Below, piece by piece: positions 49,706 to 57,858 of a DNA stretch of 64,000 nt. Every line of letters starts with the position of its first letter. Positions within the stretch are counted from its first letter, which is position 1. The translations under genes were made by a program, and so were the position numbers. The notes beneath the pieces were generated by a model. That model saw only the letters and a list, made by a program, of their open reading frames with translations, was not told where the DNA came from and did not search any database. Source of the stretch: JALZKA01 sp033856515 (GTDB taxonomy: Bacteria; Actinomycetota; Thermoleophilia; Solirubrobacterales; 70-9); contig JAWVEY010000034.1 of the NCBI GenBank assembly GCA_033856515.1, positions 248,001 through 312,000 of the forward strand. Reading direction: 5' to 3'.

Positions 49706-50620
49706 TTGGCGGCCTGGTCAAGCACCCAGTGCCGGACAGCGTTCGTCACTGGCGCGGGCAGCGGGATCGGCGCGGCAACGGCCGAGCGGCTGGCGGGGCA
49801 GGGCTGGCGCGTGGCGCTGGTCGACCTCGACAAGGCGAAGGCGCAGGCGACGGCCGACCGGTGCCGCGGTAACGCCGTCGCGTTCGGCGCCGATATCACC
49901 GATTCGGAGGGTCTCGGAAGGGCCGTAGACGCAACCGTTGAGCGCTTCGGCGGCATCGACCTCTGCTTCGCGAACGCCGGAATCGCTACCGAGGGCACGC
50001 TTCGCCACACCGAACCCGAGGTCTTCGCCGTTCAGGTCGACGTGAACCTGGTCGGTACCTACCGCACGGTCCACGCCTGTCTGCCGCACCTGATCGCCTC
50101 GAAGGGCTACATGCTCTTGAACGCATCCGCCTCTGCCATCGGAGCACCTCCCGGTCTGGGCGCGTACGGAGCGTCGAAGGCCGGCGTGGAGAACCTGGGC
50201 GACACGCTGCGCCGTGAAGTCAGGCACCTCGGCGTGGACGTCGGCGTGGTCTACCTCCTCTTCATCGCGACCGACTTGGTCGAAGGCGCCGAGGAGCATG
50301 GTGAGATCTTCAAGGCGATGCGCGCGAACTTCGCCGGCCCGCTGAACAAGCTCTTGCCCGTCTCGGATGCCGTGGATGGGATCGAGAAGGGCATCGAGAA
50401 ACGCGCCCGCCGGGTGAGCGTTCCAAAGGGGCTGATGGGCGCGCTCTTTCGCGCGCGGGGAATCGCGCCGGGGCTCATCGAGCGCGACATGATCAAGATG
50501 GCGCCCGCGATCGAAGAGGCAACCGTGCGCGAGCGGGCGGCGAGAGGCGAGAAGGCGGGCTTGCGCACCGACACGGCCGCTACGGCGGCGGCGGCCAAGG
50601 AGATTGAGAAGAGGCTATGA
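49706..50620 (+). CDS. Short-chain dehydrogenase/reductase
   Basis: This 304-residue NAD(P)-dependent oxidoreductase has the cofactor motif TGAGSGIGAATAERL (about 15-29) and the LCFANAG motif. The catalytic Ser-Tyr-Lys set is MLLNASASAIGAPPGLGAYG followed by ASKAG. A C-terminal extension of about 60 residues (ends AKEIEKRL) is rich in charged helices. The stop overlaps the next gene start by ATGA (50617-50620). Confidence 0.9.
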   Translation: MAAWSSTQCRTAFVTGAGSGIGAATAERLAGQGWRVALVDLDKAKAQATADRCRGNAVAFGADITDSEGLGRAVDATVERFGGIDLCFANAGIATEGTLRHTEPEVFAVQVDVNLVGTYRTVHACLPHLIASKGYMLLNASASAIGAPPGLGAYGASKAGVENLGDTLRREVRHLGVDVGVVYLLFIATDLVEGAEEHGEIFKAMRANFAGPLNKLLPVSDAVDGIEKGIEKRARRVSVPKGLMGALFRARGIAPGLIERDMIKMAPAIEEATVRERAARGEKAGLRTDTAATAAAAKEIEKRL

Positions 50621-51750
50621 GCGACGCGAATGCGGCCACCGGCCGCGTCGTCCTTTTCGGCGCCACCGGATACACGGGCGAGCTCGCGGCCCACGCGATG
50701 GTCAAGCGCGGGATGAAGCCGCTCCTCGCGGCACGCCGGCAAGAGGCGGTGGAGGCGCTCGCGGCAGAGCTCGGCGGCCTCGATTCAGCCGTCGCGGACG
50801 TCTCCGACCCAAGCTCGATCCGCGCTTTGCTCGAGCGCGGCGACACTCTGGTGACGACGGTCGGCCCGTTCGCCCGCTGGGGCGACGCGGCGCTCGACGC
50901 CGCGATCGACGCCGGCGCCCACTACATCGACTCGACCGGTGAGCCACCCTTCGTCCGCCGCGTCTTCGCGCAGGCTGGCCCGCGCGCAGAAAAAAGCGGC
51001 ACCGTCGCCATGACCGCGATGGGTTATGACTGGGTCCCGGGCAACCTGACCGGCGCGCTGGTGCTGGCGGAGGCAGAGGCCGAGGGTGCCGCGGGCGTAA
51101 GGATCGGCTACTTCGCGACGGGCAGAGGGCTCGGCGGCATGAGTGGCGGCACGCGCGCCTCGCTCATGGGCGCCCTGGTCGAGCCGAGCTTCCAGTTCCG
51201 CGACGGGTCGCTCGTCACCGAGCGGGGCGCCAAGAAGCTCCACTCGTTCGGCGTCGGCGGCAGGCAGCGCCAGGGCATCTCGGTCGGCACGTCAGAGGCC
51301 TTCTCGCTCCCGCGCGTCTACCCGGACCTGAAGGACGTCGAGGTCTACCTGGGCTGGTTCGGGCGCCAGAGCCGCGCCATGCAGGCCTTCTCGCTCGTTG
51401 GGTCGGGCGTGACCAAGATCCCAGGCGTCCGGCAGGCGACCAACGCGGGCGTCGGGCGCTTCGTCAAGACCTCGACGGGCGGCCCCGACGAGGAAGCGCG
51501 AAAGAACGGGGGATCCCTGTTCGCCGCCGAAGCTCTCGATGACGCAGGGAACGTGATAGCGACTGCCGGCGCCGACGGGATCAGCGGTTACGAGTTCACC
51601 GGCCTGTTCCTTGCCTGGGCGGCGGAGGCGACCGCAAACGGCGAGGCGGGGCGGGCTGGCGCGGGCGCGCGCGGCCCCGTCGAAGCGTTCGGCCTCGACC
51701 GGCTCGAAGCGGGCTGCGCAGACTCCGGAATCAAGCGCTCGGTCGGATAG
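50617..51750 (+). CDS. Saccharopine-dehydrogenase-like / trans-acting enoyl reductase family protein
   Basis: This 377-residue protein has an N-terminal Rossmann motif (RVVLFGATGYTGELAAHAMV) and a second half like the saccharopine-dehydrogenase-like family (IDAGAHYIDSTGEPPFVRRV, VAMTAMGYDWVPGNLTG). Members reduce enoyl or ketoacyl groups in polyketide and lipid synthesis, or act on membrane lipids. ATGA overlap with the SDR gene shows coupled translation. The substrate is not assigned. Confidence 0.82.
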   Translation: MSDANAATGRVVLFGATGYTGELAAHAMVKRGMKPLLAARRQEAVEALAAELGGLDSAVADVSDPSSIRALLERGDTLVTTVGPFARWGDAALDAAIDAGAHYIDSTGEPPFVRRVFAQAGPRAEKSGTVAMTAMGYDWVPGNLTGALVLAEAEAEGAAGVRIGYFATGRGLGGMSGGTRASLMGALVEPSFQFRDGSLVTERGAKKLHSFGVGGRQRQGISVGTSEAFSLPRVYPDLKDVEVYLGWFGRQSRAMQAFSLVGSGVTKIPGVRQATNAGVGRFVKTSTGGPDEEARKNGGSLFAAEALDDAGNVIATAGADGISGYEFTGLFLAWAAEATANGEAGRAGAGARGPVEAFGLDRLEAGCADSGIKRSVG

Positions 51751-51787
51751 GCTCCGCGCCCGCCGGGCGTGGCTCGGCATCTGGATT

Positions 51788-52897
51788 GTGAAGATCGGGG
51801 TTCCGAAAGAAACGGCTGAGGGCGAGCGCCGCGTGGCGCTGATTCCCGATGTCGTGAAGTCGCTCGCCGACAAGGAGATCGCGGTCGTCGTCGAGTCCGG
51901 CGCCGGCGTCGAGTCCGGCCACCCCGATACCTCCTATACCGAGGCGGGGGCCGAGATCGGCGACCCCTGGGGCGCCGACGTCGTCGTCCACGTCGCCATA
52001 CCCACGGCCGAGGAGATCGGCAAGGTCGGCAGGGGCAAGATCCTGATCGGTCACCTTGCTCCCCTTACTTCCGCCGAGACCAACAAGGCGCTCGCTTCAG
52101 CAGGTGTCACCAGCTTTGCAATGGAAGCCATCCCGCGCATCACCCGCGCGCAGGCCATGGACGCTCTTTCCTCGCAGGCCAACGTCGCGGGCTACGCAGC
52201 GACGCTCCTTGCCGCGCGCGAAGCCGGCCGCTTCTTCCCGATGATGACCACGGCGGCGGGGACGGTCTCCCCGGCCCGGGTGCTGGTTCTTGGCGCTGGT
52301 GTCGCGGGCCTGCAGGCGATCGCGACCGCGAAGCGCCTCGGCGCGGTCGTCTCCGGCTTCGATATCCGCCGCGCCGCCTGGGAGCAGATTGCGTCGCTCG
52401 GCGGCCGCCCGCTCGAGCTCGACTTCATCCCCGACGCCGAGGACGAGGGCGGCTACGCCCGCCCCCTGACCGACGAGGAGAACGAGCAGGTGCGTGAGGC
52501 GCTGGCCGAGAACGCTGGCAAGCAGGACGTGATCATCACGACGGCGCAGATCCCCGGGCGCGACGCGCCGATCCTCCTGACCCGCCAAGCGGTCGAGAAC
52601 ATGAAGCCCGGCTCGGTGATCATCGACCTGGCCGGCGACTCTGGAGGCAACTGCGAGCTGACTGAGGCGCGGAGCACGGTCGTCTCCGAGAACGGCGTGA
52701 AAGTGATCGCTCCGGTGAACCTCGCGTCTGACATGGCGGCCCATGCCTCGCAGCTCTACGCCAAGAACATCGAGAACCTTCTGGGCCTCTTGGTCGGAGA
52801 GGACGGGCAGCTCAACATCGACTTTGACGATGAGGTGGTCGCCGGCGCCTGCATCACGCACGACGGCGAGATCCGAGGCGAAAGGACAGCCAGATGA
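51788..52897 (+). CDS. pntAA: NAD(P) transhydrogenase alpha subunit, part 1
   Basis: This 369-residue soluble NAD-binding subunit (domain I) of proton-translocating transhydrogenase begins VKIGVPKETAEGERRVALIP. It contains AMDALSSQANVAGYAATLLA, the dinucleotide motif LVLGAGVAGLQAIATAKRLG and NGVKVIAPVNLASDMAAHAS, all typical of PntA / alanine-dehydrogenase-like folds. GTG at 51788 is chosen because the homologous N-terminus starts there. It overlaps pntAB by ATGA. Confidence 0.93.
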   Translation: MKIGVPKETAEGERRVALIPDVVKSLADKEIAVVVESGAGVESGHPDTSYTEAGAEIGDPWGADVVVHVAIPTAEEIGKVGRGKILIGHLAPLTSAETNKALASAGVTSFAMEAIPRITRAQAMDALSSQANVAGYAATLLAAREAGRFFPMMTTAAGTVSPARVLVLGAGVAGLQAIATAKRLGAVVSGFDIRRAAWEQIASLGGRPLELDFIPDAEDEGGYARPLTDEENEQVREALAENAGKQDVIITTAQIPGRDAPILLTRQAVENMKPGSVIIDLAGDSGGNCELTEARSTVVSENGVKVIAPVNLASDMAAHASQLYAKNIENLLGLLVGEDGQLNIDFDDEVVAGACITHDGEIRGERTAR

Positions 52898-53199
52898 GTG
52901 TCGTAACCGAGCTCACGATCTTCGTCCTCGCCGCCTTTGTCGGCTTCTCGGTCATCTCGAAGGTTCCGGCGACGCTCCACACGCCGCTCATGTCTCAGAC
53001 CAACGCCATCCACGGCATCGTGATGCTCGGCGGGTTGATCGTCGCGGGCTACGCCGAGGGCGCGCTTGAGATGACGATCGCGTTCATCGCCATCGCCTTC
53101 GGGGCGATCAACATCGTGGGTGGCTTCATGGTCACCGACCGCATGCTCGGCATGTTCGTCCGCAAGCCCAAGCCGCCTGAGGAAGAGGTGCCCAAGTGA
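52894..53199 (+). CDS. pntAB: NAD(P) transhydrogenase alpha subunit, part 2
   Basis: This 101-residue membrane subunit (part of domain II) has about three helices and the family segment VPATLHTPLMSQTNAIHGIV. It is split from PntA, as in many actinobacteria. It overlaps both neighbours by 4 bases (ATGA with pntAA, GTGA with pntB), so the three-gene pnt operon is tightly coupled. Confidence 0.92.
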   Translation: MSVVTELTIFVLAAFVGFSVISKVPATLHTPLMSQTNAIHGIVMLGGLIVAGYAEGALEMTIAFIAIAFGAINIVGGFMVTDRMLGMFVRKPKPPEEEVPK

Positions 53200-54593
53200 T
53201 TGCCGGCGTCTTCGAGCCGGGCGGCGACGCGGCGACGCTGCTCTACATCGTCTCGTTCTCGCTTTTCATCTTCGGACTGATGCAGGGCACGCACCCGCGC
53301 ACCGCGAAGAACGGCAACCTGATCGCGGCCGGCGGCATGGTGATTGCGGTCGTCACGACCCTGCTTCTCGACGGGATCGGGAACTGGGGCGTGATCATCG
53401 GCGGGCTGGTTGTGGGTTCCTCGGTCGGCTACATCGCCTCGGTGCGAGTGCAGATGACCGAGATGCCGCAGATGGTGGCGCTCTACAACGGCGTGGGTGG
53501 CGGCGCGGTCGCGCTGATCGCCTGGTCGGAGTTCCGCCACGAGAGCGCGTACGAGCTCGAGACCTTCATTCCGATCCTTTTCGCCGCCGTCATCGGCTCC
53601 GTCTCGTTCTGGGGTTCGAACATCGCTTTCGCGAAGCTCCAGGACCTGATCCCGACCAAGCCGATCGCCGTTCCGGGCCAGCAGGTCATCAACGCGCTCC
53701 TTCTCGTCGGGCTCGTCACCGCCTGCGTGATCCTCGCCTCGTCGGATGACCCGTCGGAAGGGCTCTTCATCGGAGTTCTGATCGGAGCGGCGCTCCTCGG
53801 CAATCTGGTCGTGCTCCCGATCGGCGGCGCGGACATGCCGGTCGTGATCTCCCTCCTCAACGCGGCGACCGGGCTCTCGGCCGCGGCGGCGGGATTCTCG
53901 CTTGACAACGTTTCGCTCATCGTTGCCGGCACCCTTGTCGGCTCCTCGGGAACGATCCTCACGATGGAGATGGCGACCGCGATGAACCGCTCGATCTCGA
54001 ACATCCTGTTCGCGGGCTTCGGCGGCGCGCCGGCCGCATCAGGGGCGCCCGGAGAAGAGCGGCCGCACACATCGATCGGGGCACAGGACGCGGCGATCAA
54101 GCTCGCCTACGCCGACTCCGTCGTGATCGTGCCGGGCTACGGCCTCGCCGTGGCGCAGGCACAGCACGCCGTCAAGGAGATGGCGAACGAGCTCGAAAAG
54201 CGCGGGGTGGAAGTGAACTACGCGATCCATCCCGTCGCAGGGCGCATGCCGGGCCACATGAACGTCCTCCTCGCCGAAGCCGACGTCCCTTACGAGAAGC
54301 TCCGCGAGATGGAAGACATCAATCCCGAGATGCCCCGAACGGACGTTGCGGTCATCATCGGCGCCAACGACGTCACGAACCCGGCGGCGAAGAACGACCC
54401 CAACTCGCCGATCGCCGGCATGCCGATCATCGAGGCCTACGAGGCCAAGCAGGTGATCGTCATCAAGCGCTCGATGTCACCGGGCTTCGCCGGCATCGAC
54501 AATGACCTCTTCTATCTGCCGAACACGGACATGCTCTTCGCCGACGCGAAGGCTGCGGCGGGTGAGATCGCCGCGGCCATTGAAGACCTCTAG
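53196..54593 (+). CDS. pntB: NAD(P) transhydrogenase beta subunit
   Basis: This 465-residue subunit carries the remaining membrane helices (about 1-270) and the NADP-binding domain III (about 285-465). Motifs in domain III are VVIVPGYGLAVAQAQHAVKE, HPVAGRMPGHMNVLLAEADV and IIGANDVTNPAAKND. Proton flow through the membrane part drives NADPH formation. Start GTG, overlapping pntAB. It converges on the LapA-like gene (4-base overlap at 54590-54593). Confidence 0.93.
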   Translation: MIAGVFEPGGDAATLLYIVSFSLFIFGLMQGTHPRTAKNGNLIAAGGMVIAVVTTLLLDGIGNWGVIIGGLVVGSSVGYIASVRVQMTEMPQMVALYNGVGGGAVALIAWSEFRHESAYELETFIPILFAAVIGSVSFWGSNIAFAKLQDLIPTKPIAVPGQQVINALLLVGLVTACVILASSDDPSEGLFIGVLIGAALLGNLVVLPIGGADMPVVISLLNAATGLSAAAAGFSLDNVSLIVAGTLVGSSGTILTMEMATAMNRSISNILFAGFGGAPAASGAPGEERPHTSIGAQDAAIKLAYADSVVIVPGYGLAVAQAQHAVKEMANELEKRGVEVNYAIHPVAGRMPGHMNVLLAEADVPYEKLREMEDINPEMPRTDVAVIIGANDVTNPAAKNDPNSPIAGMPIIEAYEAKQVIVIKRSMSPGFAGIDNDLFYLPNTDMLFADAKAAAGEIAAAIEDL

Positions 54594-54838
54594 TTGTCTT
54601 TGTCCGGGCCGCCACGCCGCACGCGCGGCGTTGCCCAGCCGATCAGGGCGCCCAGACCGCCAGCGATAAGCAGCGCGAAGATCAGCGGGATCGTCGAGTT
54701 GATGAAGAGGAACTTCACCTCGACCTCCTGAAGGTTCTGGAGGATCAGGATGGCCAGGGCGATTCCCGCCGTGATCAGCGCGTAGGTCTTCCAGCCGCGG
54801 CCTTCCTTCTTCGGCAACTCGGGTAGATCGGGTGCCAT
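54590..54838 (-). CDS. Small LapA-like membrane protein
   Basis: This 82-residue protein has two membrane helices (TYALITAGIALAILILQNLQ and NSTIPLIFALLIAGGLGALIG). The conserved EVEVKFLFIN between them is the LapA/DUF1049 signature. The cytoplasmic C-terminus is basic (RVRRGG). It is probably an envelope assembly factor. A longer frame (to 55156) is unlikely, since it runs opposite a separate gene. Confidence 0.82.
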   Translation of the reverse strand: MAPDLPELPKKEGRGWKTYALITAGIALAILILQNLQEVEVKFLFINSTIPLIFALLIAGGLGALIGWATPRVRRGGPDKDN

Positions 54839-54900
54839 CCCGACACCGTATCGGCGCACGGCGTTCGTGACTCGCGACGTGGATCGGGCTTGGAGTATGT

Positions 54901-55440
54901 GTGCGACTCCATGCGCTGCGAGACCAGGCCGGACAGGCGAGCCCCGAGTGGCTCGGCACTGTGCTCGTCGTTTCGCTCGCCTTCGCCACGATGGTGGCGG
55001 CGGGCGTAAACGTGCCGGGCGCCGAGCTCGCTCGCACGCTCGCCGGCAAGCTCGTCTGCGTCGTCGACCTGGGCGCAGAGTGCGACGAGCGGGCTTCCGC
55101 CCTGACGGTGGCATACGGATCGGAGGTCGGGCGCCTCGTTGCGGACCACGTGCCATTGCTCGAGTACGAGGAGGGTATGCGCGTCCTGCCGATCGACTGG
55201 CGGGCCTGCCGCGAGAACGCGTGTGCCGAGGGGGTGGAGGCAGGGCGTGTGAGCGCGTCGGATGTGGGCGAGCCCGTCACGCTCTTCTCGCACGTCGTCG
55301 ACTGTCGCGACCCCGAGCATCCACGACCGCCCACGGCTGAATGCGTCGGCGACGCGGAGGGGAACCTCTACCTCCAGTACTGGGCCTACTACCCCGACTC
55401 GAGCGGCTCAATTTCAAGTATCCAATTTCAGGTTGTTTAA
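54901..55440 (+). pseudogene. Secreted pilin/TadE-like protein, truncated at its 3' end
   Basis: The N-terminus reads QASPEWLGTVLVVSLAFATM, a TadE/Flp-like membrane segment after a short basic part. It is followed by a cysteine-bearing external domain (about 50-165, with CVVDLGAECD and RACRENACAEG). The reading frame looks normal to about 55405, with NLYLQYWAYYPDSSG, which in relatives I recall continues into a much longer domain. It then changes to an unrelated A/T-rich stretch and stops at 55438-55440. The IS element begins at 55441. I infer truncation by insertion or rearrangement at the island edge; the missing part is not in the window. Confidence 0.65.
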
Positions 55441-55549
55441 GCGGTTTTCGGGACCTTTGAAGGATGAAATTCCGCGCCGTTCGCACCAAATCTCAGGCAC
55501 GGACCAGCGTGGAACAAACGGAACGCCGACAAGCGCTCCTGAACGAGCG

Positions 55550-55577
55550 AAAAGGCCCAGGGGCTATCGCCTGGGCC
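55550..55577 (-). terminator. Terminator downstream of the transposase
   Basis: GGCCCAGG (55554-55561) pairs with CCTGGGCC (55570-55577), loop 8 bases. On the minus strand it is followed by TTTTCGC. It fits a terminator for the transposase transcript. Confidence 0.7.
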
Positions 55578-55615
55578 GGCTCCCGTCTTCGTCAGTAGCG
55601 CTAATCGCCGCCGCG

Positions 55616-57226
55616 CTAGGCGGCGACGGCCGAGCCCGGTGGACCCGTGGATGAAGCTAGGCCGGAGGTCCCACCACCGGCAGCGATCTCGCGCCGGCGC
55701 CAGATGGCCAGCGCATGGACGATCGAGAAGACCATCGCCACATCGAGCTCGGCCTGATCCATCCTCCTAAACCAACGCTTGCCCTTGTTGAGTTTGAACC
55801 TGGTCACCAACGCGCCGTTCAAGCCCTCGCCGTTGCCGAAGCGTTTGCGGCCATAGACCGCCGCTAGGGGATCGTTGAAGGTCAGGGGGTTACCGAAGGC
55901 GTGATCGGCCTCATCGAATTCACCGGGCATGCAGCGAACGAAGGCGCCTTGGCCGTTCCTGCCGCTGTTCTTGACTTTGCGCCACCTACCCGCCGTGATC
56001 GAGATTCGCTCCCCACACGTCTTGCACTCGCCCACGGTCCTGATCACTGGCTTCCCACCCCGCATCTCGACCTCTTTCCAGGTCTTGCCGTTGCCGCAAT
56101 CGCAGACGAGCTCATAGTGGCCGTTGGCCTGCCAGTGCTTGACGCCCTCGATCTTGAAGCGATTCTTGTCAACCCGCGCGGCGTGTTCGCGCGAGGTCGG
56201 ACCCCAGCCGTGGCTGACGCGATGGACGCGCTCGACTAGCCCGGCCTCGTGCATCGCCTTGCGCACGCGATGCGAGTGGTAGGCGCCGTCGGCGATCACC
56301 ATGTGCACCTTGTCCTTGGGCAGTGCCTGCCCGATCCCGTTCTTGAACTCCTCCATCAAACCGATCGCGGCATCGGACTCGGAGTGATGCAAGGGCGTGA
56401 CCGCCACGCCCACGGGGAGGCCGCTCAACGTCGCATGCAAGACCGCGTTGAAGCCGTGGCCACTCTTGTCGGCGCCGGCCTTTTCGCCGACGAAGCCGCC
56501 CTCGGGACAAGTGACCTCATCGGCGTTGACCACCTTCTTGCTCTTGGGGTCGACTTTCGGGCAGGTGTAGTGAGTCTCGATCTTGGTGCCGTCGATTCCT
56601 GTCAGGCGCATCTCCTCGAGGAATTCCGGGAACTGCGCGTGCTCGGCCAGCAGCGCCCGGAACATGCGCTGGTAAGCGCCACGCCGCCGCCGCTCGCCGA
56701 AGCGCGTCCGATGCCTGGACAAGGTCGCCTCGGAAGGCACTCCGACCCTCAATTTCCGCACCCGGGCTGAGCCCGGCTCGCGATTACGTTCGAAGCCGAG
56801 GATCCGCCGGGCATCGTCGGCACGATCGCCGGCTAGGCGGTCGCGCGCCTCCTTGACCGCCAGAAGTCCGCAGACGCGCTGGTAGACGAAGACGCTCTCG
56901 CACTCCAGGGCCGTGTAGAGCGGCTTGGAGCCCCTCCGCGCCCGTTTCTGGTCTAACTTGGCGCAGATGCGCCCAATCACGTCAACGAAGGCCTGAGAGC
57001 GCAGGATGATCTCAGTCATCTCGCCGCAGGACATGCCTTGGAACTCCTCGCGCTCAAGCGCGTAGGGCACATCCAGCCGCTCTGGGGGCTTAGGCAGGTT
57101 GCCGAAGCGGATCCTGCGCTCTCGGGGAGCGGCCGCGCTCGAGTTGGCCGACGAGCTCGTGCTCGTCTTGGGCTGGCGCTTTCGCGCCGCCGAATCGCTT
57201 CCGTGAGATGGCGTTTGGCCGGTCAT
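55616..57226 (-). CDS. DDE transposase (IS1182-like)
   Basis: This 536-residue transposase (from the ATG at 57226, which has GGGAG upstream) shows the catalytic triad in context: Asp in LTGIDGTKIETHY, Asp in HMVIADGAYHSH, and Glu in RFGNGEGLNGALVTRF. A Cys-rich insertion (YELVCDCGNGKT, CKTCGE) lies between the last two, as in some IS1182/IS5-like families. The C-terminal helix ends with AIWRRREIAAGG. No frameshift is visible, so the gene may be active. A longer start at 57340 is possible but lies in the terminal region. Confidence 0.88.
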   Translation of the reverse strand: MTGQTPSHGSDSAARKRQPKTSTSSSANSSAAAPRERRIRFGNLPKPPERLDVPYALEREEFQGMSCGEMTEIILRSQAFVDVIGRICAKLDQKRARRGSKPLYTALECESVFVYQRVCGLLAVKEARDRLAGDRADDARRILGFERNREPGSARVRKLRVGVPSEATLSRHRTRFGERRRRGAYQRMFRALLAEHAQFPEFLEEMRLTGIDGTKIETHYTCPKVDPKSKKVVNADEVTCPEGGFVGEKAGADKSGHGFNAVLHATLSGLPVGVAVTPLHHSESDAAIGLMEEFKNGIGQALPKDKVHMVIADGAYHSHRVRKAMHEAGLVERVHRVSHGWGPTSREHAARVDKNRFKIEGVKHWQANGHYELVCDCGNGKTWKEVEMRGGKPVIRTVGECKTCGERISITAGRWRKVKNSGRNGQGAFVRCMPGEFDEADHAFGNPLTFNDPLAAVYGRKRFGNGEGLNGALVTRFKLNKGKRWFRRMDQAELDVAMVFSIVHALAIWRRREIAAGGGTSGLASSTGPPGSAVAA

Positions 57227-57442
57227 CACATCGCTCCCGGCGGCGAAGGTAGGTCTCAACCAACTGAAGACCGGAAGACGACGGATTGCGCCGCGTTCGT
57301 TCGTGTCTCGACCCGCCTCCCGGAACGAGTGGAGCCTCACTCATGGGATGCCTCGTCAGGCGTCATGTGACTCTGATCTGTGATCCAGCTTGGTCCGCGA
57401 AAAGTGCTCACCGTAGCCGTGATCGCTGGTACCATTTCGTAC

Positions 57443-57820
57443 ATGACTGGCGCATCTCCGAGCTTGATTGCCGCGTATTTGGTCAACGTCACTCGGCAAG
57501 TTTCCGACGGTGAGGAGCTCGGACCACGCTCTTACTGGGCGATTGATCAGGCGCGACGGCATCTCACCCTTGAGAAGGACGAACTGGTTCGAGACACGCC
57601 AGACGTGGCCGGGCCGGCCCGAGCACAGCTCGTTGGAACAGCTGATAGCGCAGCCCCTGGTTTGGGCGAGCATCTAATGGGCGACGAAAACGATCAGCCA
57701 GATGATGAAGCCGAGTTCGCCCGTTTCCTCGAGGACTCGATGGTCCTTTTGGACGGGGTAGAGAGCGGAGACCGTGGCGCCGCACGCGAACTCAGCCGAC
57801 GCATCGTTCTTGCGCGCTAG
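57443..57820 (+). CDS. Small hypothetical protein upstream of the fusion protein
   Basis: This 125-residue protein begins TGASPSLIAAYLVNVTRQVS, continues DGEELGPRSYWAIDQARRHL and has an acidic C-terminal half (MGDENDQPDDEAEFARFLED). It has no signal, cysteine or membrane segment. I do not recognise it. It is likely in one transcript with the HExxH-dCTP deaminase gene 38 bases downstream, with a palindrome and a repeated 10-mer between them. A regulatory or immunity role is possible but unproven. The start at 57443 is chosen because an in-frame one at 57380 lies within the IS right end. Confidence 0.55.
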   Translation: MTGASPSLIAAYLVNVTRQVSDGEELGPRSYWAIDQARRHLTLEKDELVRDTPDVAGPARAQLVGTADSAAPGLGEHLMGDENDQPDDEAEFARFLEDSMVLLDGVESGDRGAARELSRRIVLAR

Positions 57821-57836
57821 TTACTCGCGCTAGTTA
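57814..57836. repeat. Direct repeat GCGCTAGTTA x2
   Basis: GCGCTAGTTA occurs at 57814-57823, covering the upstream gene's TAG stop, and at 57827-57836. The copies are 13 bases apart in register, just before a palindrome. They may be operator sites or replication slippage. Confidence 0.7.
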
Positions 57837-57849
57837 AGTATCACTTAAC
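57833..57849. promoter_or_regulatory. Perfect palindrome before the fusion gene
   Basis: GTTAAGT (57833-57839) and ACTTAAC (57843-57849) form a perfect 7-bp inverted repeat with an ATC spacer, ending 9 bases before the start codon. It is A/T-rich in otherwise GC-rich DNA. It may be an operator or an RNA hairpin that covers the ribosome site. Confidence 0.65.
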
Positions 57850-57858
57850 ATTGGGCCG

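Larger units (their letters stand above)
55441..57407 (-). mobile_element. IS element with DDE transposase
   Basis: The element contains one transposase gene (55616-57226, minus strand) with a terminator behind it. Its ends are marked by an imperfect inverted repeat of about 25 bases: left GCGGTTTTCGGGACC then about six bases and GGAT (55441 on), right end reading inward from 57407 GCACTTTTCGCGGACC, about five bases, GGAT. No target-site duplication is visible, so the exact ends are estimates. It lies at the junction between the ordinary chromosome and the low-GC island. Confidence 0.6.
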
